A stretch of 64,000 nt of DNA. It comes from Siphonodentalium dalli (lineage: Eukaryota; Mollusca; Scaphopoda; Gadilida; Siphonodentaliidae). The notes below the pieces were generated by a model that made no database searches, was not told the DNA's origin, and saw only the letters and a program-made list of their open reading frames with translations. The position numbers and the translations under genes are program-made. Shown here piece by piece: positions 12,090 to 23,990 of the stretch (position 1 is its first letter; each line of letters starts with the position of its first letter). Where the stretch lies: NCBI GenBank assembly GCA_032622095.1, contig CP136064.1, positions 135,233,129 through 135,297,128 on the forward strand, read 5' to 3'.

Positions 12090-13025
12090 GTGATGTGACT
12101 AGAGTTTACCAAGACTAAGTCAACTCGTACCCTGATTTTATAATGTCAAACACAGTCATTTCACTGACTTTGATATACTGAGTCATCTCGTACCCTCCAA
12201 TCTTGATGTGCTTGGAAGGTCTCATGTCAATCTGAGGTGGAAATAGTGATGTGACTACAGTTTACCAAGACTAGTCAACTCGTACCCTGATTTTATAATG
12301 TCATACACAGTCATTTCACTGACTTTTATATACTGAGTCATCTCGTACCCTCCACTCTTGATGTGCTTGGAAGGTCTCATGCCAATATGAGGTGGGAATA
12401 GTGATGTGACTGGAGTTTACCAAGACTAAGTCAACTCGTACCCTGATTTTATAATGTCATACACAGTCATTTCACTGACTTTGATATACTGAGTCATCTC
12501 GTACCCTCCACTCTTGATCTGCTTGGAAGGTCTCATGCCAATCTGAGGTGGAAATAGTGATGTGATTGGAGTTTACCAAGACTAAGTCAACTCGTACCCT
12601 GATTTTATAATGTCATACACAGTCATTTCACTGACTTTGGTATACTGAGTCATCTCGTACCCTCCACTCTTGATCTGCTTGGAAGGTCTCATGCCAATCT
12701 GAGGTGGAAATAGTGATGTGACTGGAGTTTACCAAGACTAAGTCAACTCGTACCCTGATTTTATAATGTCATACACAGTCATTTCACTGACTTTGATATA
12801 CTGAGTCATCTCGTACGCTCCACTCTTGATGTGCTTGGAAGGTCTCATGTCAATCTGAGGTGGAAATAGTGATGTGACTACAGTTTACCAAGACTAAGTC
12901 AACTCGTACCCTAATTTTATAATGTCACACACAGTCATTTCACTGACTTTGATATACTGAGTCATCTCGTACCCTCCACTCTTGATGTGCTTGGAAGGTC
13001 TCATGCCAATCTGAGGTGGAAATAT
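12090..13025. repeat. 156-bp tandem array, about 6 copies
   Basis: Unit landmarks, in order, are gtgatgtgactggagtttac, caagactaagtcaactcgta, cctgattttataatgtcat, ctgagtcatctcgtaccctc and gaaggtctcatgccaatctg. The agtcaactcg anchors at 12118, 12273, 12429, 12585, 12741 and 12897 give a period of 155-156. Each unit holds one AACTCGTACC and one ATCTCGTACC motif. Copies are very similar, which indicates recent expansion. Confidence 0.95.
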
Positions 13026-13379
13026 GGGTCTGTATCCTAAATAATACAAGAGGGTACGAAATGACTTAGGAGGGTACGAGTTGACTCAGCTGGAGGGTAC
13101 GAGTTGACTCAGAATTGGGTACGAGTTGACTTTTTTCGGAGGGTACGAGCTGGTCAGGGTACGAAATGACTTGTTCCCATTTAGGATGATCTGACGTCGA
13201 TCGATTTTTCTGTCAAACAAAAACAGCGGTGACTTATTACAAGAATACGAGTCCACATTCTGACTCGTTTTACCTGTCCAAATACAAATTATATAGTTGA
13301 CTATATTCAGGTGATAATGAAAATACAAAAGTCTTTTTATTATCACAGATTTTCATCAAATCGTAACCCCGACACGACC

Positions 13380-16300
13380 TTCACCTTTAAAATGGTCAAT
13401 TGAAGGTTAAATCGCGCAATTCTCCGAAAATCAGAGGGGAACATCCCGGACGAAGTCGGGTCCACCAGCCAGTCTATTATATATTTTGGGAAATATGTCT
13501 GTCTGTCTGTTCGCGATGGACTCGAAAACGGCCAAACCGATTTCGATGAAACTTGGTATGTGGGGGTGCTTTCGGCCGGGGAGTGGCATATGCCTATTAA
13601 TTTGCCCGTGCGACGTGACCTTGACCTTGAACTGGGGTCAATTCAATGTCAAATCGTGAATTTTTATGGGATTTCGACGAAATTTTATAATAGGGTTACT
13701 TTTGTCCACTGAGTGTTTTGGACGGGTCAAATCGTGACCCCGACCTGACCTTGACCTTCAAAATTATCAATTCAAGATCAAATCTGGTAAAACCTGATGG
13801 ATTTCGACGGGTACTTTTGTCGGGTACTTTTGTCCGGGCAGTGTTTTCGACGGGTCAAATCGTGACCCCACCTGACCTTGATCTTCAAAATGGACAATTC
13901 AAGGTCAAATCGCGCAATTCGCCGAAAAGTAGAGGGGAAACAGCCCGGACGAAGTCGGGTCCACCAGCTAGTATTATATATTTATAGATTTAGTTACAAA
14001 CTAAATACCTGTATATTGACAAAGAAATGTTTGACAAATATATCTATATCAATATTACTATATGGGTCATTAAAATAGATACGACGAAACAAATTTTGAA
14101 GGGTGCATGTATCAGGTAATTTGTTATATTTCAAATGATGACAGGAAAGCGGATAGTTGAAGTACCTGCGTAATACTGGCTATCCTCATGAAGATATATA
14201 CATGTATATAAAAACCAAAATAGAAGATGACTGCTGGCGACAATGTTTTCCAAAAAAAATCAAAGCATTCGATAACTCCCATCTAGTTGTCGATCACCCC
14301 GAAGATCAATATGAAGTTTGGTGACTATCGGATGAGGGATGTGTCTGTACATTTGCTAAACAATTCAGTCATGCAAAGAGTAAGATACCAAATTGCTGCC
14401 TGTGGTCATGTTTTTTAACGAAATTCGGAAAATCACCCTGGTTATCCAGAAGATCATTGTGGAATCTGGTGACGATCGGACAAGGGATGTCGTCTGTAGG
14501 ATCAACCAAATTATTTAGCCATAAAAATAGTAAAATTCAAGATCACCGCTGACAGTGATGTTTTCACAAGGAAATTTTGAGAGAAAAAATATGGCTCACA
14601 TCTAGTGATGACCCAAACTATCCACATGAGAAAAAGTTCTCCAATAAAAGCTGGCTGCAGGTGCGCCAATTGATTCAAATTTGAAATTTAGCAGGGTGTA
14701 CTGCTAGTGGCCATGTTTCCCCCGCAAATTTGATAGACTGGTGGACAAAACCACTGAATCCGTTGAATCAATATACATGTACACATGGATTCATGTATAT
14801 GCACTGTTATACGCAGTACTGGTATATAAAGGTACTGGAAATAACTATATTACTAGTATACACAAAATAAACCATATATCATGGCTATGGGTTCTAATAT
14901 CCGAACATGACAGCTGAGAACTTGGTGTGAATTTAAGAGTGGTGGGGTCTCAAACATATATACCCCTTCACGTTAGAAACATGCCATTAAATGGCATAAG
15001 TATAATCTAGCTTGAGGACAGAAGTGATCCATAAAACCCCTCTTAATTCAACCAGGTCCTCACACGCGATGTATGGTCTAGGGGGAAATTAGAATTGTTG
15101 TATACAAAACAGCACTACATGTAAATATAAAATAAAATAGTTTCAGTGACACTCTATCCGAAGAGGGGGGTAATTTCATCTGTTACAGTCAATGGAGCAA
15201 TTATGAATCTGGAAAGGTGAAATTTCTAAGTAATACTAGATATCGACATGATGCGATAACATATAACGTAAATGCAATATGGCCGCTGGTGACCACTTTT
15301 TCCTATGAAATTCTAAAAATATTTGATAGCTCTCATCTGCCGTTGATAGATCAATATCAAGATAAATGTGAAGTTTGGTGATGATCGGATGAGTGAAGTG
15401 GACTGTGGTCTGTGCTAAACGGTTTAGTAATGCTTAAAAAGATTCTTACCTTAATATTTTTATGTTCACTTTATAAACTTCACTGAGTCATCTTTGTCAT
15501 GTATTGAATTTGATATCCTTTGTTAACAGTTTATAAATCATGTATGTCTCATGTTTGTTATTATATTTTATGTGTTTATTATCATTAAATAAAGTTATCA
15601 TTTAAAATAAATGTATTCACGTACTAAATTATTATTTCACAAAAAACCTCAAATACCCCAAAACACAATAGTTTAGAGTCGCCAATTAGTTAATCCGATT
15701 ACCTATAACACTAAGCACATAATGTTGTCCATGTACTAAATTTCCGTCTTGTCCATTTATAAACAAAGAAGATAATGCGACATCAAGTCCGCTCTCACCT
15801 TTTATTTTGGAGCCGGTCGCATACACTTTATAGTGTGTTTCAGAACGAAAAAAAATTGAATAAAATCAACAAATTTGTAAATTTAAAAACAATTCAAACG
15901 TTGTTGTATTCCTTGTCCCAGCCCGGACATATACACCAAATTTCAATAATATTCATTGAGAAACAACGGACCAAACGCTATATAACACCCCGTATACACG
16001 TTTTATTCCGAGTCGGACTCGGCCTCGGATACATTTTATAGTGTGTTTACGCGTAGTTTAATTTAGAAAGTTCCGCAATTAATATCGTAAATAGAGCGAC
16101 TGTATTTGACAGAGAATGCCTCTGTTATTGATTATCAAGTTGCTATACATTAAAAACGACGAATTCACATGCTCGTTCAAGCGCAGTAGTCTATTTTCCC
16201 CATGTTAAAGGACATCCACAAATACCAAATAACGCTAACCTACTGCAAATGTTTTACACGACAACTGTTAACATATTTGGGCTGAATTCATCTGATGCGG

Positions 16301-16440
16301 TTTATTCCTCGAAATAAATAACAGAACCGTCGTCACTTCAAATGTAGCTAACATTTACACAAATGCTGCATCTGTTTTTCCTTGGCACACGCGTTACACA
16401 ATTAACCACCACCAGAGAACCGCCCAAATTGGGCGAAATA
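13380..16440. repeat. right arm of fold-back structure
   Basis: Inverted counterpart of 5989-9240. It starts with units such as 'gacctgaccttgaccttcaaa' and 'acgaagtcgggtccaccagc' (13440 and 13955), carries the reverse of the 'catttacgttatat' module near 15260, and ends gcccaaattgggcgaaat at about 16440. The ORFs at 13718-14078 and 15775-16041 are within repeat and are not supported as genes. Confidence 0.8.
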
Positions 16441-16984
16441 AGCAGTACTTTAGAGTAAAATACACTAATATACACTTACGGCTGAACTAAAAAAAAGAAA
16501 TTCAGAAATTACCCCCCTTCCTGCGACCATGCTTTAGGTTACAGTGAAGTAATTATTTCCCATAGGCCTCAGTGTTAACATATACTGGCCTGAAGCCCTG
16601 ACTATCCACGAATTGTGATAAATGAGTACATGGTCACCGGAATTGGCATCTGCGCAAAGTTTCTGCATGAAAAAAATCATATCGTCGAGCATGGAATGTA
16701 CCTTTAAATTTTGGATTTATAATCGAGAGTCAGAATTGCATGAAAAAAATATTGACATTTTTTACCTCACACCAAAAAAATTAAATCTTGGAACCACGTG
16801 CTTTACAATGTGTCAATGTTTTGTTTGGAGTCTGAAATTTCAAGAGGAGTGATTGCATGTATTTTATATGTTAAAATATCGAAACTACTATTAACCAACC
16901 AGAGCCCAGAATGTTTTTAATTCTCTCCTGCATCTTGGTCCAAAATCCGTTGGAGGGCGCTACCAATCGAATTACTTCACTGTA
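16441..16984. other. no recognisable feature
   Basis: The 76-codon ORF at 16622-16852 has no recognisable family and sits in AT-rich sequence. Nothing is supported. Confidence 0.4.
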
Positions 16985-17400
16985 ACCTTTAGTTGATCCT
17001 CATGGGGGAGAGGGCATATTATAATTAGTCCTCATTGGACCATATCTGAATTGACCCTCATGGGACTATATTGTATTTCACCCCAGTCGGACCGTAGTTT
17101 AATCAACACTGATGACACCATATTTTAATTTTAATTAACCCTCATAATGGGACCATATATAATTTATTCTTTACAAGTTTAAGTCACGTTACCATATTTT
17201 AATTGACCTTAATGGGACCATATTTCAATTAATCCCAGTGGGTCCATATTTTTATTAACCCTCATGGGATGATATTTTAATTAACAATCAAGGTACAATT
17301 TTAATTAACCATCACGGGACCATATTTTTTATTAACCCTGATTGGATGATATATTAATTAACCCTCATGGGACCATATTTTATTTAACCGTGATGTGTAT
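16985..17400. repeat. minisatellite, CATGGGACCATATTTTAATT
   Basis: About 12 degenerate units of roughly 30-37 bp combine 'ttaaccctcatgggaccata' with 'ttttaatt'. The same unit type reappears at 32020-32140. Confidence 0.85.
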
Positions 17401-17580
17401 GGGAGGCCAAATTCACATTTAATAATTAATTGCGCTTAAGCACAATTGATTGCGTTGAAGTGCAAATAATTACGCTTAAGCGCAATTAATTGCGCTTTTA
17501 AAGCGTAATAATTTGTGCTCAAGCGCAGTCAATTGCGCTTAAGCACAATTAATTTCGCTTAAGGGCAATTCATGGTTATA
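17392..17580. repeat. palindromic TTAAGCGCAATTAATTGCGCTTAA cluster
   Basis: Seven or eight copies of gcgcttaagc(g/a)caatt occur in a row. They are preceded by 'gggaggccaaattcacattt'. Related clusters lie at 20130-20200, 25150-25285 and 25560-25740. The boundary phrase 'gggaggcc..cacattt' appears in both orientations across the window (17405, 20185, 25215, 25630, 32000), so these belong to one dispersed family. Confidence 0.8.
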
Positions 17581-17966
17581 TGTAACTAAACACCCGTGGT
17601 GAATAAATAGGGTTATCCATAACATAACATTAACTCCTATTATCACGTCTTGTTTTCATTGGTTTGGATGGGTAGGCAGGAGCTAGCCTAACTTCTTTAT
17701 CAAAATGGCTGATAATAGTATTACCTTCTGTTTTAGTTGGAGCGACTCGTGATAGCATTATATTATCTTCTTTATATATCAGTTGGGGCTACTCGCGATA
17801 GCTTTACTTTTTGTATTAGTCGGGGCGACTTTGATTTTCTTCAATTTTTGAGTATACAGGCACACCATATGAGGGAAGCAAGCCCTCAGTGGCACCACAT
17901 TCACACTATATGACCATGGAAATACTATAGATCTGTGCAAGAGATGCTGATTTAATAAAAACACTA
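17581..17966. other. host repeat module (left flank of insertion)
   Basis: The block 'catatgagggaagcaagccctcagtg..gaccatggaaat' at about 17865-17930 recurs at 19800-19870, 24330-24385 and 24505-24530. It is a dispersed non-coding module, and the TA-flanked element that follows is inserted in it. Confidence 0.6.
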
Positions 17967-18406
17967 GCGGTCAGATGCTCGTACCCCGTTTATATATAAC
18001 CATGGGTATATGCGAGAAATACACAATGAAAACACACTCCGCAGTTTGGATCGATAAGCCTTGCCCTGTGTATTTTTATGTTGCGTTTTTGACAATCAGT
18101 CTTCCGTATCATTTCTACAACCCAATTATCGTCTTACCGTGTGATCGCCACGGAAGCGTTTTCATTCAGAGTATGGTCAATATATTGCCGCGGTGCAGTG
18201 TACTCTCGGATAACACACAAATAGGCCTATGCCGAAAGCAGAAACTAAGTCGAGAGGAGCATCCCTGCATGGTTGAGTCTGGAATATTTGGCACTCGGGA
18301 CAAGGCACTCGGGTGTTCGTTGTGGTGGTCTCCACCTTGGAATTTCCAACTGCACCCACCCCATTGAACCACACCAAACTCACAAGTTTGCGTAATTCAA
18401 TTTGCA

Positions 18407-18421
18407 CCCCCCCCCCCCCCC
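18407..18421. repeat. poly-C tract, 15 nt
   Basis: A cytosine homopolymer. It is one of eight G or C runs of 13-32 nt in the window. Confidence 0.95.
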
Positions 18422-19142
18422 GGTGCTTTGATTTTTCCCAAATGTTCCCTCACAGACTACTAGATGGTAGCCTATTCTAAATCGACCAGTAGTCTTGTTG
18501 TCACTGGCCATAAAGGGGGTGAAAAGGATGGTTCGGCCCAGTATGAGATTATTTAAAAAAAATCCTAACATCTAGTGGTATAACGCCAGACAAATTTACA
18601 CCCCGATTTATTTTTTCTTAAAAATTACTTAGTAAGTAACTACTGACAAGGGTACAGAACACACGGGTCGGTCGATGGTTAGGCCCGATGTGAGAACATT
18701 TTGAAAATCTGAACATGAACATTTGACAATCCTAGCATCTAGACTGGCCTCGAGCTTCCAATTCGGGGGAATTTTTAACCTGACACTCACCCTTAGGTTT
18801 GAAAATTGCCAACTGATGGCCATTTCAGTCCAGAATTTTGCAAATGAAAGGGAAATATGCAAATGTTGGTTTAAAAACAACAAATTCGTCACTAAGAAAT
18901 TGTTGGAAAATCAAACTACGAGAACAATATGAACCTAATTTTGGTGTGAATTTTCCAAATAATGTTGCATTAGGTTTGACTATAGTTTTTGGGGGTAAGA
19001 CCCCCTGCATAACCATCCCTGGCGACACGTCCCTGTTTGGCACCCCATGCTAAGAGCGTGGTCTTGCATTCACTGAAGACGAGAAATCATCTATACTAAA
19101 TTATGTTGGTGGCACCCGGGGAGCTACATCCCCACCCATGTC

Positions 19143-19155
19143 GGGGGGGGGGGGG
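19143..19155. repeat. poly-G tract, 13 nt
   Basis: A guanine homopolymer inside the TA-flanked element. Confidence 0.95.
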
Positions 19156-19711
19156 ATAGCCACCCCCGTCGGTGAGATCTGCAATGGTCAACCAGGTAGC
19201 TAAAGCCCGACCCCCTGTCGGAAAATCGTATAGCTCCTGTGTCTGGGGATATCCCCTGTTTGAAATCATATAGCAATTTTAAACTGAAGGAGAAGACCCA
19301 ACTTGGATGCAGTGGCATATAGTATATATTTGGTATATATCGTTCTGTTGGCCTCTCTATATCATATAAATACTTTTTCTAAAAACCCTTAAACCAACTC
19401 GACGTGTGATTTCCCTGCGCTCCTGTTGCGCAAATTCTAGTATAAAAAGTGCGTCTATTTCAGACAAAGTTAAAACAGTAAATATGACCTGACAAGACAT
19501 CGAAACCGCTAATCTCATTACCAATCTAACAACACCAGTCGAACATGATTACAATTCAAAAGCAATAACACCGGGCACCAGGTTACGGACAACCACAGGC
19601 ACACACATCGTGGATAAATACACGGTCAAAAGAACGGAGGTTTTTTTTGTACGGATATATCTGGCATATACCCATGATTATATATAAACGGGCTACGAGC
19701 ATCTGACCGTA

Positions 19712-20203
19712 GAGCTCGAGGACTGAGACACCATATTAAGCTCCAGGACTGAGACACCAATTTTTGGGACAGAGATGCTGATAATATGAAAATAGGGTTT
19801 TTCCCATATGAGGTAAGTAAGCCCTCATGCAGTGACACTACTTGCATGCTATAGTATATGACCATAGTAATGGCCCAAATCTGTGCAAAAATACATTAAA
19901 AAACATCATATAAAAAATTACTAGAGCTCCGGGAAGGAGACATCAATTCTTGGGATAGGGATGCTGATAATATGTATATAATTAGGGATTATCTTTGTTG
20001 AACACATACTCACAGTTGACACAGGCTAATTAAAACAGGTTAAAATTAGCCCAATGGTCCCCTTGTGTGGCTAGGTGATACACCATGTCATGCCAATAGT
20101 TTATGGGTAAGTTAGATAGTATAGTTACAATTATGCTTAAGCGCAATTAATTGCACTTTTAAAAGCCCTATTTGTATGGGAGGCCCTTTTCACATTTATT
20201 ATT
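19712..20203. other. host repeat modules
   Basis: Non-coding copies of the '(g)agctc..gagacaccaattcttgg' and 'catatgaggtaagtaagccc' modules, then a TTAAGCGCAATTAATTGC cluster and 'gggaggcccttttcacattt'. No gene is present. Confidence 0.6.
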
Positions 20204-21871
20204 TACTAGGAGGGTTACCCGGCGTTGCCCAGGTTAATGTATGCTGTGGGTATTTGTTGGGAATAGAGAATGCTCTTGCTCAAAGTGTTATACGTTTTCT
20301 CATAAATTGTATATTGAAATAGCACCACAATACATGATTATTACAGTCATGGAATATAAGTAGTGGCTCACCTTGTCAATTGTCATTCTGTTTATCGCGA
20401 TTAATCCGTTCCACCAATAATGAAGTATTTATTTATTTACAACTGTGTATACATTAGACGTTATAATATGATACATGAACATCATAAACACATTAGTTCG
20501 ATAAAAGATGATAATTGGGTTTTACATATTGAGATGTATCAATCAATTTAGTGGGTTGGTCTAAGATCTCGAGGACACCTGGCTATCATATCTCCATGAA
20601 GATACAGATGTTTCAAAGAAATTTCCAGGTGCTCCTCTGTTCATGGTGCTATATATTTGCTAAATATTCTTAGTTTAAACGAAATGTTGCTGAGCACATA
20701 TATCAGCTACATGTGCCAGACACAGAGCGAGATTTTGAGTTGTTTATGTCAGTCGATGAGTCTGTTCTAAAACCCTTGCCAGATGTCAGTATTGGTAGGA
20801 TCCTGAAATGGCTTGTGCTACTAACTGCATTTTCTTGTATATCAGAAGAAACTATATTTGACTGCACACTGTGACGACTATTTTTGAACAGGCCTTCCAT
20901 ATCTCTTGACAAATTGTAACTTTTTGTGGAAACTGTATCGAATGGAACAGACTATATTTTGTTATTATATATATGCAATCCTCTGACGGTTCGAGGTCTC
21001 TCAGTTTGCACGAATATATGTATCTATTCAATAGAATGATAAATATACGTTTAATGCTTCTTCTAGTTATCTCTTTTTGCTAGCTCATTGTGTGAATGCC
21101 TTGATTGCCATTCCCATATAAATATGACTGTTAAGAAGATATAATTGTTCAAGTGACTTATGTGGGTCACCATATGTCGGGATTGTGAAATGTGAACGCC
21201 CAACTACTTAAAATGATATGGAGATGGCCTGGTGACTGTATATAACTTATATGTGGATATCGGCGAATAGCAATCTTATCAATGATAGTGCATATCCGCA
21301 CGCCATCCGTGACGCAAACGACACCAAATGTGATTTAATTCATGGTATATCATCAGAGAAAAACGTGTATGAATTTGGTGGAATTTGGTTTATTAAATCA
21401 ATTGTTGATGCAACGCTGACTCGAACAACGCCATATTGCGAAGGTGATTATGTATTCGTTTGGTGGAAATCAGCGACAAAACTATTTCACCATATTTTTT
21501 TAATTTTCCCTCCCACCAACAGCGTCATTTTAGAAAATTTTAACCCGCACCATTATCTTCCTTGTAAAATGTTACCCCTCTTAGAACGCCTTGGTGCCAT
21601 CTCGATTGTACCGCGTGAAGTTATATATAGAACGCACACAGACAGACAAAAAGACAGACAGACAGCACGATTTTATTTCTTGTATCATTTGAGAAGAACG
21701 TGTCTGAATTTGATGGTAATTGGTACTAAAAATATTTTGTATAAGTTTTGGTGACCCTCCCGTCCCTATTTCGGACTCAAGATGAACACACTAAGACTCA
21801 TTAGAGATTAGAGATGCATATATATGAAATTGGTGAAAATTGGCGAGTATACAAATTCGTATCAAATTTAA

Positions 21872-23002
21872 CCCTTTGAACCCCAGCGGCCGGAATACCG
21901 GCCGCTGCGTGAACCTCCATATACCCTAGCGGCCGGTATACCGGCCGCTGAACCGGCCATTATAACGACCGCCACGTGTTTGTAGTTTATAGCTATGCGA
22001 TTCAATAACAAATCGACGTCTAAACTCTAGTTATATAATATCAAATATAAAAAGCCTGTTCAAATTATATTTATATGGTGAAGGGCCTCGATCGCATATC
22101 AAGTTGATTTCTTCGCGCATGCGCAGAGCAGCGATATGCGAAATAAATGGTTTATAGTGTACTTATGCACGACATACCCACTAATATATGTTTAAATCGG
22201 CGGTGGTCAGGGTGTGTATATGGAATGTCTACCCGCTATAGTATCGGGTAGGAATATATGCGCATGCGCAGAACATAGGTTGTAAATGACAAAAACATGC
22301 GTTTTAAGCGAAATGTGGTGTTATATATAGGACATATAGCTGCATCATAATTGCAGTTTCTTGCTAATGCCGGGTAGTTGTCTGGTAACCGTTACTAAGG
22401 AGAGATTGTGTGGCAAAGTGTCCTTATATTTTAATGATCATAGAATGGTCCATGCATAACATACATATGTATGCACAGTTTCAAACAGGTGCCACCACTG
22501 AACATATACAGCATTATGCGACTAGATATTGTATAAATTAAGGGAACACTACCACTTAATGGTTAGTGCAGTGGTGTCATCCGTTCATTTGTGGTACTTG
22601 ATTAGCAACCGTTGCTACCTTAAATAATTAATTTCATTCGATCTCTCTTAAATTCTTGTCGGATATATCTAAAATTTCACATTAGGGTATTGTCGTCATC
22701 AAAAACGCAATCACTGGCATTGAGTTATGACATACCATGCTATAATTGCCTTTTCCAGTCAATTCGGGGTAGTTGCCTAGCAACCGTTACCAAGACGCTG
22801 CCGTACGTGTGTCTAAGTCTTCCGATTTTATAATGATCAGTGATCAATGGGGGGGGGGGGGGACCTGTAAAGTTCCATACCTGTGTCACAAATTAAACAT
22901 AACCAACATCATCCAACAAGACACTATAAAATTTAAAGGAAAATCCCACGAGGAGCCCAGGGTCAGGGTGTCGGTCGTGGTAGGGCGTCAGGGTTCAAAG
23001 GG
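21872..23002. mobile_element. TTAA-flanked piggyBac-like MITE, 1131 bp
   Basis: The element starts CCCTTTGAACCC and ends GGGTTCAAAGGG, with TTAA at 21868-21871 and 23003-23006. CCC ends plus a TTAA target are characteristic of piggyBac. Just inside the left end are two copies of the palindrome agcggccgg(a/t)ataccggccgct (21889 and 21935). The interior has a partial duplication around 'gtagttg(t/c)ct(g/a)g(t/c)aaccgttac' (22375 and 22770). Closing the gap at TTAA gives tatcaaatttaaggtcccca, which resembles the tandem-unit sequence at 23279-23330. No transposase is encoded. Confidence 0.85.
22849..22862. repeat. poly-G tract, 14 nt
   Basis: A guanine homopolymer near the right end of the piggyBac-like element. 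Confidence 0.95.
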
Positions 23003-23009
23003 TTAAGGT

Positions 23010-23990
23010 CCCCATATCTCTCACCCATAGGACACCAATTTGGTGTATCTAAACCACACGATAAGATTCCTCGTATCACGGAGAAGAATATGTATCAATC
23101 TGGTGGAAATCGGCACTAAACATATATATATAATTTTTTGTGTCCCTCTCATCTCTTTTCACCACTGACTCGAATGGCCCCACATGTGACATCCTTAAAC
23201 CACACGATTACACTCCTGATATCATGGAGATGATTGTTTATAAGTTTGGTGATAATCGGCGACTAAACAATTTTTTTTTATCAAATTTGGTGCCAATCCC
23301 TCCCCTCTCCATCTCTCACCCAATCAGCACCACTATGGCGTCTTTAAATCACGATTAGATTCCTCGTATCATGGATAAGAACGTGTATCAATTTGGTGGA
23401 AATTGGCGCTAAAAAAATTGTGCATCAATTTTGGTGCCCCTGTCCCTTTCAATGCAAACCACACCATTAGACTCCTCATACCATGGGGATGATTTTGTAT
23501 AAGTGTGTGGCAATCGGCGACTTATCAAATTTAGTGCCCACCCCTTCACAATCTCTCATCCAAAATCGCACAATTAGATTCCTTGTATCATGAAGAAGAA
23601 TATATATCAATTTGGTGGAAATCGGCGCTAAAATTAGTTTTATCAATTTTGGTGCCCCTCTCCCCTTCCGTTCATCCCTGACTCAAACGACGCCACTTTT
23701 GACATATTTAAACCACACCGTTGGATTCTTCATATCATGGGGATGATTATATGTAAGTTTCGTGGCAATCGGCGATAGAAAAAAATCTGCCCCCCACCCC
23801 ATTCCGGGCACCCCTGACGCGAACGGCGCGACTTTTGCCATATTTAAATCACGCCATTAGATTCCTCATATTATGGGGATGATTATATATAAGTTTGGTG
23901 GCAATCGGCGACAAATTTTGTTTCTGCCCCTGACAAAAACGGCGTCACTTTAGAAAATTCTAACCCCGACCATTATCTTTCTCGTAAAAA
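23010..23990. repeat. degenerate tandem repeat, roughly 130-150 bp units
   Basis: Units carry, in order, accacac(g/c)(a/g)tta(g/c)a, tcctcatat(c)atggggatga, taagtttggtggcaatcggc and a 'gcccctcccc' stretch. About seven diverged copies are visible. A related single unit lies at 21300-21560. Confidence 0.75.

Larger units (their letters stand above)
9780..13170. repeat. spacer with about 25 AGTCAACTCGTACC motifs
   Basis: Motif copies lie near 9797, 10232, 10652, 10723, 10957, 11010, 11080, 11180, 11362, 11480, 11547, 11620, 11680, 11725, 11832, 11873, 12022, 12079, 12118, 12273, 12429, 12585, 12741 and 12897. The core GAGTCAACTC is a near-palindrome, GAGT-CA-ACTC. It is followed by GTACC and often by CTGAGTCAC. 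A sister form GAGTCATCTCGTACCCT alternates with it. From 13045 to 13165 the motif switches to the opposite strand (gggtacgagttgactcag). There is no ORF through the region. The function is unknown; it could be protein-binding arrays of the element or just an expanded minisatellite. Confidence 0.85.
5989..16440. mobile_element. giant fold-back structure, about 10.45 kb
   Basis: The segments 5989-9240 and 13380-16440 are inverted copies along most of their length. The outer ends read tttcggccaatttggccggt on the left and, on the right, the complement of tttcgcccaatttgggcggt. Arm identity can be followed through many landmarks. For example cacactataaagtgtat (7010) pairs with the segment near 15825, and the 'gttagcgttatttagtatttgtggatg' tract (6200) pairs with 16210. 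The spacer is non-coding and motif-rich. No transposase ORF is visible, so this could be a non-autonomous fold-back transposon, or an inverted duplication of older repeats. No clear target duplication was found beyond a possible 'at'. Confidence 0.8.
17967..19709. mobile_element. TA-flanked TIR element, 1.74 kb
   Basis: The left end cggtcagatgctcgtacccc, with 'gtttatatataaccatgggt' following, is mirrored at the right end (19652-19709). TA sits at 17965-17966 and 19710-19711. Joining the flanks across one TA gives aaaaacactagagctcgagg, which matches the uninterrupted paralogue aaaaattactagagctccgg at 19905-19930. That supports insertion at TA. Inside are two related units around 'tcctaacatctag' and 'tcctagcatctag', plus C and G homopolymers. 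The 130-codon ORF at 17975-18367 starts within the TIR and has no transposase motif. The element is non-autonomous. Confidence 0.75.

Noticed and set aside
12090-13025. CRISPR-like appearance of repeated short motifs with spacers
   Set aside because: The spacers are themselves conserved and tandem, the sequence is eukaryotic in character, and there are no cas genes.
17975-18367. 130-codon ORF with overlapping minus-strand frames
   Set aside because: It begins inside the TIR of a TA-flanked element, has no transposase motif, and mirror frames are equally open.
21251-21754. 167-codon ORF
   Set aside because: It spans a dispersed repeat unit and a (gaca)n tract; no domain is visible and related units are not open in the same frame.
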